Made by a program: the position numbers and the translations under genes. The notes under the pieces are model-generated. The model worked only from the letters and a program-made list of their open reading frames with translations, was not told where the DNA came from and ran no database searches. A stretch of 64,000 nt of DNA, taken from NCBI GenBank assembly GCA_048013815.1, contig CM106586.1, positions 22,816,001-22,880,000 on the forward strand, read 5' to 3'. Origin of the DNA: Setoptus koraiensis (Eukaryota > Arthropoda). This document shows, in pieces, positions 33,626-45,582 of the stretch (position 1 is the first letter of the stretch; each line of letters starts with the position of its first letter).

Positions 33626-35845
33626 ATGGCCTCCAAAAGGACCAGCAACAAACTACCTTTGAATTTGCCCCAGTTACAAAATTGTATCAAAAGAGATCCC
33701 TCATCTTATTATGAAGAATTCGCCATTCAATTTCGCCACTATGACTCTATTTTACAAATTTTGCGTTACAATCCCACCTATGTGGATAAGGATTTTGAGT
33801 CATTAATTATGTTCTTGGCTCATGTGTCATCATGCTATCCGAAACAAATGAATTCATTTCCCAAGCAAATAATAGATTTGCTGAGAAATTATTCAACTGG
33901 TTTGAATAGAGACACTCGTATGGCCTGCTGTCGAGCTCTAATCTTGATGCGCTCAAAATCAATGATACAACCTTTAGATTTATTGCCTCTATTCTTTGAT
34001 CTGGTTCGATGTCAAGACAAAGCCATCAGAAACTATATAAAACAGTCCACCATTACTGATATCAAAACCATGATGGCTCACAAACGAGATGAAAAAGTGA
34101 ATAAGGCCATACAGAGGTTCATGTTTGCGCAATTGGAAAATGACCAACAGGACAAATCGGCTAAACTGGCCATTGATATAATGAAAGAATTGTATAAGAA
34201 AAATATCTGGCACGAGAAAGACACTGTCAATCAAATTGCTTACGCTTGTCTGTCTAGGAACACAAAGATTATGGTCACGGCGTTGAAATTCTTTCTAGGA
34301 CATGATGAAGAGGGCGAAGAGAGCGACCAAGATGATTCCAGTGATGAAGATGAAAATGCTGACACTCTAGAGCAGCTCAAGGATACTGTCATGGCAAACA
34401 AATTCAACAAAAAATCTAGAAAGAGGAAGAAGATGCTGACAAAAGTTAAACAGACAGTCAAGAAGAGTCAGAATAAAACTAGAAAGGCAGAATCATTCAA
34501 CTTTTCAGCAATCCACTTGATTCACGACCCTCAAGGATTGGCCGAGAAGCTGCTAAAATCCCTAGAGGCCACAACTGAGAGATTCGAAGTGAAACTAATG
34601 ATAATGAATTTTATTTCTAGGTTAATAGGTATCCATGAATTAATTTTATTCAATTATTATCCGTTGATTCAGAGGTATCTGCAGCCGCATCAACAAGAGG
34701 TTACCAAAATATTAACTTATGCAGCTCAATCGGCTCACAAAGACGTCCCTCCAGAAGAGTTAGAGCCTGTCCTCAAGACAATAGCCTACAACTTTGTGAC
34801 GGAAAGAAATTCAACTGAAGTTATGACTGTTGGATTAAATGCCATTAGAGAATTATGCGCTCGGGCCCCACTAGTTATGAATGAAGACTTGTTGCAAGAT
34901 TTGGTCCAGTATCAAAAATACAAAAACAAAAATGTATCCGTAGCTGCGAAATCATTGGTTTATCTTTTCAGAGTGAAGAATCCGGATCTCCTCCGCAAGA
35001 AAGATAGAGGCAAGCCCACTATTGAAACATCCGAATTCAAGACCAAACAATTTGGTGAGACTGATGCTCTAACTTTTGTGCCTGGTACAGAGGCATTGAA
35101 CGACTCCTCAGGTAGTCTAAAACGAACCAGGAGCATGGCAGGCTTGGATTCTGATGAAGAAATGGACGATGTGGATGATAACTACAGGGACATGGATATA
35201 TCCGACGAAGATGATGATTACGAAAACGACGACGATGATCAAGAATTCGTATCTGACGAAGAGGGCTCATTCGAAGTTTGCTCAGACGAGGAAGATTATG
35301 AGGAATCAGAAGATATTGATAATGATGAAGAAGAGGTGGATGAGGAAAACCTTGCTGCAGTCTTGGCCAAATTGGGACCCGAAGCCGCAAGGCAAAAGGC
35401 TGAACAAATATCGTCTGAAAGAATCCTAACATCCAAAGAAGTTAGGAGGATACAGGCCGCTCAATTAGCAAAGAAAATGATGGCTGCTAGACCACGAAGA
35501 ATGACCAAAAAAGAAGAGGCTAGTACTGAGGTGATCGAAGGCACTCTTGAGGGTCACGATAAGGTGCGATTAGGCGATATTGAGAGATTATACAAGAAGT
35601 CCAAGCATGATAAAGAAAGTCGGCTCGCAACTGTACGAGATGGACGAGAGGGTAGAGAAAAATATGGTAAGAAGAAACCAAAGATGAATCCAAAATCAAG
35701 TAGTACAAATGTTGACAAGAAGAGATCTAAGGCATTCAACATGGTCAAGCACAAAATCAAGAGGAAGAAAAAGAAGAAAACTTTCCGCGAAAAGCAGCGG
35801 GACCTCAAACAACAACTTATCAATAGGGCGAAAAATAGTAAATAG
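33626..35845 (+). CDS. SDA1: SDA1 homologue, 60S ribosome biogenesis/export factor
   Basis: 739 aa, single exon; the ATG at 33626 (MASKRTSNKLPLNLPQLQN) aligns with the family start. Conserved blocks: NLPQLQNCIKRDP near the N-terminus, FNFSAIHLIHDPQGLAEKLLKS, LMIMNFISRLIGIHEL, YLQPHQQEVTKIL and NSTEVMTVGLNAIRELCARAP. These helical-repeat parts are split by an acidic/basic insert (DEEGEESDQDDSSDEDE, then KKSRKRKK). A long acidic tract (35148-35355) and a very basic tail (HKIKRKKKKKTFREKQRDL) complete the protein, the latter matching the SDAD1 end FREKQ. SDA1 is a nucleolar protein for pre-60S maturation and export. It is slightly longer than human SDAD1 (about 690 aa) because of the acidic tracts. 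It converges on DCP2 with 109 bp between stops. Confidence 0.95.
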   Translation: MASKRTSNKLPLNLPQLQNCIKRDPSSYYEEFAIQFRHYDSILQILRYNPTYVDKDFESLIMFLAHVSSCYPKQMNSFPKQIIDLLRNYSTGLNRDTRMACCRALILMRSKSMIQPLDLLPLFFDLVRCQDKAIRNYIKQSTITDIKTMMAHKRDEKVNKAIQRFMFAQLENDQQDKSAKLAIDIMKELYKKNIWHEKDTVNQIAYACLSRNTKIMVTALKFFLGHDEEGEESDQDDSSDEDENADTLEQLKDTVMANKFNKKSRKRKKMLTKVKQTVKKSQNKTRKAESFNFSAIHLIHDPQGLAEKLLKSLEATTERFEVKLMIMNFISRLIGIHELILFNYYPLIQRYLQPHQQEVTKILTYAAQSAHKDVPPEELEPVLKTIAYNFVTERNSTEVMTVGLNAIRELCARAPLVMNEDLLQDLVQYQKYKNKNVSVAAKSLVYLFRVKNPDLLRKKDRGKPTIETSEFKTKQFGETDALTFVPGTEALNDSSGSLKRTRSMAGLDSDEEMDDVDDNYRDMDISDEDDDYENDDDDQEFVSDEEGSFEVCSDEEDYEESEDIDNDEEEVDEENLAAVLAKLGPEAARQKAEQISSERILTSKEVRRIQAAQLAKKMMAARPRRMTKKEEASTEVIEGTLEGHDKVRLGDIERLYKKSKHDKESRLATVRDGREGREKYGKKKPKMNPKSSSTNVDKKRSKAFNMVKHKIKRKKKKKTFREKQRDLKQQLINRAKNSK

Positions 35846-35954
35846 ATTCAGTTTTGTTGATTGTTGGCAGGTTGTATGAATTAATTTCTAATATTAAAAT
35901 TTTCAGATATATCTGGCGCGTAAAGATTCTCAAAAAACATTTTTGACTGTTATA

Positions 35955-36956
35955 TCATTGACTTGAACAGATTTTATTCTCTTTCATTAATTGGTTACAT
36001 TCAAGCTTAAAGCTGGCCCAAGTACTTGACCAAAAGCGTCTTTTTTCACCATTCACAACAACATTATCGACATTCTCACCACTTTCGATACATGAGGTAT
36101 CTCCATTTTCGCCATTTTCTACACTATCGATATTTTCACCATTTTCGCTTCGCCTCCTTCTGCTAATCCATTTTCTAAGAGGTTTTATAAACGGGATTGC
36201 CATGAAAAAGGCGTTTGGTTTGATCGTTTTGTTATGGATAGTGACCATATCTTTTCTTGTCATAGGTAATTCCGAGATCTTGAACCAATTACAAGATTTT
36301 ATCTCGCATCTTGTCTGGGGTTTGAATATTGTACTCATATCTACATTAGTAACTATATATAAACGTATCAAAGTATCTTGAATATTGAGTTCAATGTAGT
36401 CTTTAGCACTGATGGTTGGCCCACAGTCGAATCCAGTTTCTTCTAGCACCTCACGACAAGCACAAACTAATGGATCTTCATCTGCGTTTACCTTGCCCTT
36501 AGGAAATCCCCATGATGAACGTGCCCAGAAACCTTGAACCATTAATACATTTTCCATGTCTTTATCTAGTAGGATGGCGCCGTATGTTGGCACTGCCATT
36601 TTATATTCCCTCCATTTTTCTATTACTGAATCTACTTGGCTAACATGCTGTCGAAGAAATGGTATGTTGGTGAATACTATCCTAGCAAATTCTCTGAATT
36701 GACATTTAGGGAGGCCTTTCTCATTGGAACAATAGTAATCAATGTAGAACCAGTGAGCTAATTCAATCTGGAAACAAACGCGCACTAGATTGGTTCGTTC
36801 CTCTTGGGGTATGTTTATAATGAATCGGCTACATAGATCGTCAACAACATGTTCTGGTATGGAACCGGATGGCGAGTTCGCTTGACCTTGAAATAATGGT
36901 TTTGGTAATACCACAAGGGTGTCATCGTTGGAATTGTCTGAGTTATTATTGGCCAT
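35955..36956 (-). CDS. DCP2: mRNA decapping enzyme DCP2
   Basis: 333 aa on the minus strand, single exon. Residues about 32-122 are the DCP2 regulatory domain (IPEHVVDDLCSRFIINIP, ELAHWFYIDYY). The Nudix domain follows, with a complete Nudix box from G154 (GKVNADED ... ACREVLEETGFD) holding catalytic glutamates E169, E172 and E173. Box B is recognisable by WFKISELP. DCP2 cleaves the m7G cap and commits mRNA to 5'-3' decay. The tail contains several SVENGEN/SGENVD repeats (36050-36150) followed by a conserved WASFKLE-like helix. The protein is short for animal DCP2 (about 420-800 aa); the long disordered C-terminus with extra regulatory motifs is missing. Confidence 0.96.
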   Translation of the reverse strand: MANNNSDNSNDDTLVVLPKPLFQGQANSPSGSIPEHVVDDLCSRFIINIPQEERTNLVRVCFQIELAHWFYIDYYCSNEKGLPKCQFREFARIVFTNIPFLRQHVSQVDSVIEKWREYKMAVPTYGAILLDKDMENVLMVQGFWARSSWGFPKGKVNADEDPLVCACREVLEETGFDCGPTISAKDYIELNIQDTLIRLYIVTNVDMSTIFKPQTRCEIKSCNWFKISELPMTRKDMVTIHNKTIKPNAFFMAIPFIKPLRKWISRRRRSENGENIDSVENGENGDTSCIESGENVDNVVVNGEKRRFWSSTWASFKLECNQLMKENKICSSQ

Positions 36957-37325
36957 GGTTAATCATAAAACTTTCTGAGTATAATACAGTGAAATACATT
37001 GGTCAGATGTATGTTTACGAATGTTGGTTTTAACAATGCGACTTTTTATGGCTCGTTGCTATTGTTTTGAGATCACATGTTTTTAAGTTTCATTCCCAAA
37101 ACATACCAATGCTAAACAATTATTGCAATATTTTGGGCGCGAGAATCGAAATCGCGTGAATGTAAAATTTCTTATCCATGAATGAATGGTTTCAATGGTT
37201 GAGCTGCTCGTCACTTGCAAGGATGGGGCATTAGCCCTCTACCTCTTCGAACATTTGATTAGTATTAAAAAGTCGTAATTGAATTTCTGACATCAACCTG
37301 GAAAGTCGCTCATTCATTTTGCAAT

Positions 37326-37595
37326 TCACCTAGCCACCGTATTCATGCATTTATTGGGTGAATCTTTCATGAGTTTGGACAAATTTTCTTCCAAAAATAA
37401 ACGATAATCTGTCTCAAGAAACTGAGAAGCTCCTAGCCGGAAACTCAAAAGAACCCTCTCAGAGCCATTGCAGGCATCAGTTGGAAAGAAGACACCCTCA
37501 TTGTTTTTTGTGTTTGCATTTTTCGTCAAGAATTCAAGCTGTACTCGGCCAGTTTTCTGACTAACGATTGTTACATGAATTGTGATTCTTTCAGT
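37326..37595 (-). CDS. Uncertain exon-like open frame
   Basis: 90 codons open on the minus strand from a possible acceptor (gatctag|ACT) to a TGA. The translation has protein-like composition (ERITIHVTIVSQKTGRVQLE, ASQFLETDYRLFLEENLSKL). There is no ATG at its start and I recognise no family. It could be a terminal exon of an unseen gene, a degraded copy, or chance. Confidence 0.2.
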   Translation of the reverse strand, partial: TERITIHVTIVSQKTGRVQLEFLTKNANTKNNEGVFFPTDACNGSERVLLSFRLGASQFLETDYRLFLEENLSKLMKDSPNKCMNTVAR

Positions 37596-40500
37596 CTAGA
37601 TCTAACCACGTTGTATCTGGCTCTTTTAAATTGATATTCTGTGACAATCTATGAATATAGCATAATGTTTGGGTTCGTGACGTGCCGCTAACTTGTATAC
37701 ATTCAAACTTTGTTCGCATTCTGCATTTGGTACTGAAATTGTATGCCAACTCTGGTCAGATCGGACGCGAATGCCAACTTGTCGAGACTTGATTACGCAC
37801 GTATGATGTCTAACAACACCATCAATTACTAATCAGATACTTGATACTTTCAGGATATGTCTATCAAATGAAAACTCACATAGATATTCCTACATCATTC
37901 TGATTCGTGGATACACATTTATCCATCACTGGGTGGAAATAGAAGTATCATGAGAACATGCTGGTGAACTTATTTCAGGCGTCCTCCATTCACGATCAAG
38001 CAGTCAGCGTATATTTGAAAACCCCATTCTGCGGTGAATTCTTTTTTATTGTGAATGCCATTTCGTCCGCTATGTCTCTATGCACATTGCTTTTTCTCTT
38101 TGTCGTTATGTCCCTTTGTGCCGCTGGGTCACGGGCTCTGTGTCGCTATGTCGCTCTGTAGGGATATGCATGGACGTACTGAAAGTTGGCACACTATTCG
38201 GAATGCATTAATTTGACATAATGGCGGTCAGCATAATGAAAGCACCTCTTGTAAACATCATTATTATACAAAGGCATTAGTGTTATCACTATCGTTGTAA
38301 TTACTATTATCACTGGCATTACCATTATCATGACAATAATGAATAAAACATCTCAATTCGGTTAGCAGCATCCGTAACCCGGCAACGAGAATATTTTGTC
38401 GAGCTAGCCAAACATAGACACACAGATAGAGTGATTGACCAGTCGCTAATCTATGGTCGTTATTGTTGCTTGTGGTCTATATATGTTTGTGTGCTTGCAC
38501 TTGAGTGTCTCCCTCTCTCTCTCTCTGTCTGTCTCTCTGTACATGGATGACAAAAACGTAAGCATTAGCGCTATATGTATATATAAATACATGTGATGTT
38601 TGTTGGTTAAATGTGGGGTTACATATGCGATAAACACGCACCAACGATCTGTTTGTCAGTGTCTGTTTGTATCAGCTAAATGAGTAAAGTAGGACGTCAC
38701 TCGACCAAACTAGGCGAACAGAGCAACGTCTGGTGGCGCAAACCTAGATTGGGTGATCTAATCAGCAGGTGTCAGAATCTGGTGATAAGCAACGATCACT
38801 TTGAAAGCTCGCTCTAATTTGCGCTCGCACATGGATAGTGAGAGAGTCAAGATACTTGAATGAGAGATAAAAGGGAGATAGAATGGATCTATACTGTGTT
38901 CTCATTTTGAATATTACGTTGTTTCCGACTTCATGGCATGCCACCGCTAATATGCGGGCCTACTTTATCCGTGCAGCTCCGTTCGTCAGTCGGATTTGGC
39001 GATTACCTAGGGGAGCTTGACAGTTTAGTGAGCCTTTAAAAGCGTGCGACATTGCCATATAATCAACAACAACGCCAGCAACAACTGCAACAATAAATAG
39101 ACGAGCGAAGCTAGACGATAAAACAAATTAAATAAGCCATGTTTCATGTCGTCGGAAACAACGTGCAACATCCAAGACATGGCGGATAAAAGGAGAATAA
39201 GTGAGATAGCGAGACGAAGGGCAGGCAAGCCATGGAGAAACATGAATAGAATGGGAATGGAAGGAACACGGAGCTACAGAGAGATTAGTGGCAGCAAACG
39301 GAAAAGTTGGTGCCAGCAATAGTGGCCACCTACACGAGCCGCGCCCTATACACAAACACACACGCACACTCACACCGGCAAACAAACACACACACACACA
39401 CACAAACACATAGACACATTTATCTCTGTAAAGTGGCATGATATTGGTGGCTCTAGAATCTAGATCTGGGGACTCGGCGAGTTGGAGCACTAGACAAGTA
39501 GTGAATGCTAGCAAATACCCCCGACGGATTTACCCGTTCAGACGGAGAAAGAGACGGCCGGGCAAACCGAAGAAATCGCACCAGAGGCACGAACTGTCCA
39601 TCAAAGACAGAGATATTGTCCATCAAGAAAATGAATAAAAACGAAGCCAAGCAAATTGCACGGGCTGTGTGTGTGTATATCGGCTTAGGCTAGACAATGC
39701 AAGCGAGCGGCGGGCATACATCAGCGAATATGATGACATAGATGTGCAAACAGAAGAGAACACTTTAGATATAGCTCTCACTCTACGTCATTACATATAT
39801 ATTTGGATAGATTGAAAATAAACTAAAGCCCGTGTAAGACCCTGTCTTTATTGCTTTTTCGTCCTTCTCTGGCCCCTTCTGTCCCCTCACCTAAGTATGT
39901 TGCGCCTATCATCTTTAAGCCGGCACCATTATTCGTTCGCTACACTGATCTACTACTTGTGGCCGGCGATTTTGCTAGGCCGGCATTCGGTCACGCGAAC
40001 ATTTGATGTAACTGTAACAGAAAATCTCTTCTTTCGCTCAGTAACTTTAAGTCTAGCAATGTACAACTCTCCCTGTCTCTCTCCCTAACTATAGTAACAA
40101 TTGTAACGGTAACTGTAACAATTGAGCGCGTGATATATCAGCTAGGCGCGAGACACGCTGGTGGCAAACAATAATGTTTGTTCTCTTTGTGTGTGTGCTC
40201 TCTGCCTCTAGCTGGCTCTTGATTGTGATTGTAATTGCCAGTAAAACATATTGCATAACAACATAATAGAATCACTGAGACAAACAGATGCACACTTTGA
40301 GGCTCGATCGCAGCGCGTCGTGACTTCAGACATTCCAGTCAAGGTGCCCTCAGCGAGTTTTGTGGAACACACGCCAACATTCGCGATTTCTCGCTGGCAT
40401 ATATTTGTTTAATCTGATTTAGCATCAATAAACTGCACACACACAAGTTGTAGCCTGTAGTAATCTCGTGTTTTCAATCTAATTGAGGCCTCTGGTGCCG

Positions 40501-43496
40501 CTGCTTGGCACTTGCCAACGCCGCCGCTAACGAGCAGTCAGCGTAGAGTGGTTGCACGGTGCTTCTGAGAATTGCTGCAAGGTTCGGCTTTTACTCTAAT
40601 AAGTGATATACAGAAGATGTCCAGCTATGGCAGCTGCAGTGAGTTTGATGATCGTCACGAGTTTGTTATCAAATAAAACATAAAATAGCAATGACATCGC
40701 TCAGCGTGCTTCAGTTTTCAGAGAGCAAGCTTCGTAAATGGTCACTCTGTGTCCGTGAGTTGTGTGTGTGTGTGTGTTATAAAGAGGTCCAGTTCATCTG
40801 GCCTGATGTCAGTAGTCAGTGGTCACTAGCAACTGGCGCCCTCTTACTTACTGGAGCATACACCAGTCGGCCAGCCAGTCGGACAGCCAAGTGCTTGTCG
40901 CACGGCCGACACAACAGCCACTGACGTAACGTCGTGAGTGCCGTTACGCGGAGGCGCGATATGATGGCATTCTGTTTGGAGAGTCAGCTTTTGTGAAACA
41001 CTTGGCTGGCAAGCTGGCTAGTTGTCTAGCTAACTGCTCGTCCGACTGACAAACAAAATGCTGCTTTATTGCTGCACATATCCTCGTGTGTGTGTGTGTG
41101 TGTGTGTCTATAGGTCGTGACAGCGACAACGGGGGTGCAACGGGCCGCGACGGGCCGCAACCCGGTACAAGCTAAACAAACAAATTGATTGATTAAGGGC
41201 CGCCCAGAATGGACACAAATCGAGTGCAGTCGCCAGTATTCCCATTTAGCGCTATGGCCAAAATGGCTCGCTAATATTGTGCTCGAGCGCTGTATGTCGC
41301 TATATGCTGGCTATATCGACTAAAACTGGCCGGCAGCAAGTGTCTCGCAAGCCCAGTTACAGCTAGCTAGGCCAGTAGAGATGTGGATATATTAATAAAT
41401 TAAATATTTGTTGTTGTGCACAATATTGGCCAACACTTTTATATATTTATATTTTGCAGGTGCTCCTGCTGCGGCGGCTGAACACGTCCATCTATGGCCA
41501 CCAATCCAGCGAATATCCTCGGTGGGCGAGGTGATGTTGCCAGTGACCCGTGTCACACATAGCTCTTTGTTGCCAGCCAACGCCGAGGCTCGCTCGCTCA
41601 CTGGCCCACTGATAAGATTATGAGAGGCGATTTGTCTGATTTTCACTACTTTCCACAGTTTGGTGCTAGCGCACAGTATGTCGATATTGCGAACAGCGGG
41701 GATTGTTTCAGATGAGTCTGGGCCCCAATCAGCCAGAGGGATAGAAAATAATCGCTTCGGCACATCGACTGCTGCCGTCAGCAAAAGCTCATTTGTGCTG
41801 TCGGCCACATTGCCATCATCATGACAGGCCCGCCTGAGGAGCCCCAAGGCGCTGGTTAATTTGAATTAAATGAAAGTTGGCTGTAGTTGGTGGTCTATCA
41901 TCCGGCGCACTATCATATCATCATTATCATGGTGGTGTGCGCCAGCGTCACCAGTCAAAAACAGGGCCCGGCCTCCCGAAATAGCCCAAAGTAACCAGAG
42001 GGCGATTGTTTGCAAATTCACTTTTGCTGTCGTCCAAGGGCGCGCAATCAACTAAATTGCTCATTATGAGTATGGGTAGATATTTTTGCACAAATATTGC
42101 TCGGGCTCGCCCGCCGCAGATCATATCATGAGATGAGAATGGTTTTTTTAATCAATTCTTGTCACTTTGCTAGTTGTGGTTGCCTGACTCTGGCTCAAAA
42201 CGTCGCATCTCGAAGCGCGGCTTCGAAACGTTACACACACACACACGTCAAAATGGTTGAAATGTTTGCTGCCCGTCTGCCCCTTTCAGTGGTGGCCCGC
42301 CGGTACGAGGTCTGCGAAGCCCCCAAATTTTAGTTGCGGCACCAGCTCGGCACCAGCAGCACTGGCTAATATGGTAGCACTGGTGCATGCATAGATAAAC
42401 GTGCAAGCTGCCAGGTGTGTTTGGTGAATCAAATGGCCAGATGAATTGCACAAGAATTGCGTAAGAATGAGGCTGATATCGGTAAGTCAACTTGAACCGG
42501 CTAACTTCAACTTTGCATGTTTGGTATATATTAGTCATTGTTGTTTGTGTATATTCATGTGTGTGTGTGTGTGTGTGTGTGTGCGCCAGGTGAATGCAAA
42601 TAAAGAGAGCGAGGAAATATCATCTTGGCACTGAGGCCTTTGAGGCCAAACAGAATGAAAGGGAGCAGTAAAAAGAGGAGAAAGAAGTTAGTGGCACAGC
42701 GGTAGCGACTTACATCACCAGCGGCGAGCTAGCGGCGGCAGTAGCGGGAGAGGTAGCGGTAAAAGTAGTGGGAGTAGCAGCGTTGGCAAGGGCGCGCTTG
42801 CGAATAGATGGAACGGGTTGCTACTTAGCATCATGGTCGCATTTGCAGTATATAGCTACTTTTTGCATGATGATCATTCAACTAGCACAATTGTCCACGT
42901 TCTAGTGTGTCTATCATGGTGGCCGGGAGCAGTTATCAGTAGGGCCAGATAAAACAGAACAACAAGACGGCGGAGATCATCTTCATATTGTTGTTGGCTA
43001 GCTAGCTGTTGTTGGTCTGTTCTGGTGTGGTCTGGCGGCAAGTGCCGCACCGAGTGGCAGTAGCAGTGAGTCGAGCTGATAATGATGGCGCGCACCTAAA
43101 CAGCATTAGCGGCAAACTATCATTAGGTAGATAGTTATGTAATGTTCTTGCGCCAGCAGTTGACAACAGCAACAACAACAACTGCTGCTAGCCCTATGTG
43201 TAATATACACACAATATACCTTGTGTGAGAACGTCCTTGGCAGCTTCTCTGGTTCGCCACTAGCTACACCAGCAGCGGCAGCAACAACATTCATGACAAC
43301 AACAACGGCAACGACGACAACAACAACAACAACGGCAACAGCAGCAACAACAACAACAACGGCAACAACAACAACAACTACAGCGGCAGGAACCACAGCA
43401 ACGACCATAACAATGCAACATTTAGGGGTTTGTGTGCGTCAAAGCGAAAGTAAGTGGCGACATGACAAAGAGAGAGCGAGAGAGAGGGGGAGAGAG

Positions 43497-43532
43497 CTTG
43501 TCCACTAAGTACCTAGGTACTTAGTGGACAAG
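43497..43532. repeat. Perfect 36-bp palindrome
   Basis: The half-site CTTGTCCACTAAGTACCT is followed immediately by its exact reverse complement with no spacer, giving a perfect 36-bp palindrome. It follows a purine (GAGA) tract. The feature is not part of any gene I can see. Confidence 0.9.
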
Positions 43533-43735
43533 ATACATGCTCATCAACATCAAAGTCAACGTCAACAACAAACGAGTAAAACAAGCGAACTGGCACACAA
43601 TTCTGTGTTTTTCACCGCTGTCCTCGGGCTGCTCGCTGGGCCGGACTGGACTGTGTCCCCTTTCTTGTGGCGCGCATTTGCACGAGTTGTGGCGGCGTGT
43701 GCGTGTTGCAGCAAGGCCGCAAAAGAACTGGCAAG

Positions 43736-43766
<31 letters not shown>

Positions 43767-45030
43767 TTTTGTCATGGCTGGCACTGTAACGGCAGTAATA
43801 TTAATAATAGTCACACACTGGCACCACAATGGTCATCACTGACCACACTCATTCGGCGGCCCCAAATTGTGTGCGCGTTCCCAATCTATTCATTTGTGTG
43901 CGCGGCTGGCTGGCCAGCGCAGCGGCCGAGCAGCACCTAGCGGCGGGCCGCGGCACAACCACGGGAGCGTGTTGGCAAAGATGGCTGCTGATTGTGTGTG
44001 AGTCTGTGTACAAGACTAGGCCCTATTAGTATGTATTTGTCTGGAGACGCTCGCACACGCACACACTTAAAGCGAACAACACCCTTCCCTGACTCAAACC
44101 TGACGCCAGCCCCCGCCAAGTTGCGCGCGACCCCCTGCCCACAATGGGCGCCCGACGGGCGCCCCAATGGGGGCGTTGCGCACGCCATCGCGCGCCCCCT
44201 TCCTGTTATTTCTCGCCAGCCTCCTTGCTCGTTCATTGCGTGCGTTCTACTGCGGCGGCGGCGGCGGCGGTTGCCTGGCACACGATTGCCCGCCGCACAC
44301 ATGTCCTGGCGGCCCCACGACTGGCTGGCCGGCCGATTTTCAAGCGGACCAGCGTGCAAACGGCGGCCCCACTGGCCGGAACACGCATAAATTGGGGCCG
44401 CAAGCCGCTGGCCCGAGAAGCCTTCTATCATCGTCTAATCAGCACACACGCGAGCATGCAAAGTTGGGCTGGCGCACATGCAAAGTGTGCGCAATGGCTG
44501 TACGTACTCGAACGGTCTAACAAGCAACCATAAAAGTGAATTGCTCCAGCGCGTCGCTATTTGCACGCCGTTGCCTCACAGTCTGAGCCTCAGACAGTGT
44601 GCGGGTGTGTGTGCGTGTGTGTGTGCGTGTGTATAGGCACGTTACTTGCCCGGCGCTAGCCAGCCAGCCGCTGTGTGTGCTTGTGGGCATTCGGTCGCCG
44701 GGCGCGCGCGCAAGACTCGCTCGGCCCGGCCCACAGACTGCGGGTGCTCGATGGCACCGACTCGAGTCGGCACAAACCCAAACGCCATGCATGCCAATAG
44801 TGTGCACAATCTTTTGCTCCCTCTCCCTCGAGTGTGTGTATGTGTGCGTGTGTACGTGCTTGCGTGAGCATCGGCAGTGCAGCAGTCGCACACTACACAT
44901 TGTACGGCGTATAGTATGCGCCATATAGTTCGATCCGCAAAACGTCGAACAACAACATGTCGACGAGGTGCATACCTACGCACACACATTGTTGGCGGCT
45001 GGTCCTCGATGCTACGCAATGTGTCCGTGC

Positions 45031-45063
<33 letters not shown>

Positions 45064-45371
45064 CGCGCAAAGCGGTTGAAGCTTAGCCTCGATTTCTATT
45101 TGCTGCTGACATGAGCGCGTAACACACACACACACACATTCTGTACTGGGTGAGTGGCACTGACTCAGTTGCACTGAGTCGTGGGTAGCGCACACCGAGA
45201 AACGCTGGCACGCGGTGCGCCAAGCCAGCAGACAGTGCATTCTGATTTAATACATCAATACGCAGCCACTATCATGGCGCACACACACAAACAAACACAA
45301 TGTCTGCCCCTGCTGCCGCTTGTTGTGGAATTAGCGGCATAGAGAGCAGAGTATAACTATTTCGAGAAACA

Positions 45372-45420
45372 AGAGACTAGAAACTAGAAACTAGAGACTG
45401 GAAACTAGAAACTAGAGACT
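45372..45420. repeat. ACTAGAAA tandem repeat
   Basis: Five near-identical 9-11 bp units of the type aaactaga / gactagaa in about 50 bp. Confidence 0.7.
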
Positions 45421-45505
45421 AAACCAGAAAAATCGAACTTGTGCGTGCGCCTCTCGCCCCCCTCCCCCCGTCCCTCTATCTCGCTCTGTCTGGCTTGGTG
45501 TGCGC

Positions 45506-45510
<5 letters not shown>

Positions 45511-45577
<67 letters not shown>
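45511..45577. repeat. Long GT microsatellite
   Basis: About 33 uninterrupted GT units, the longest array in the window. It makes two overlapping frames that read as Val-Cys repeats; these are not genes. Confidence 0.95.
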
Positions 45578-45582
<5 letters not shown>

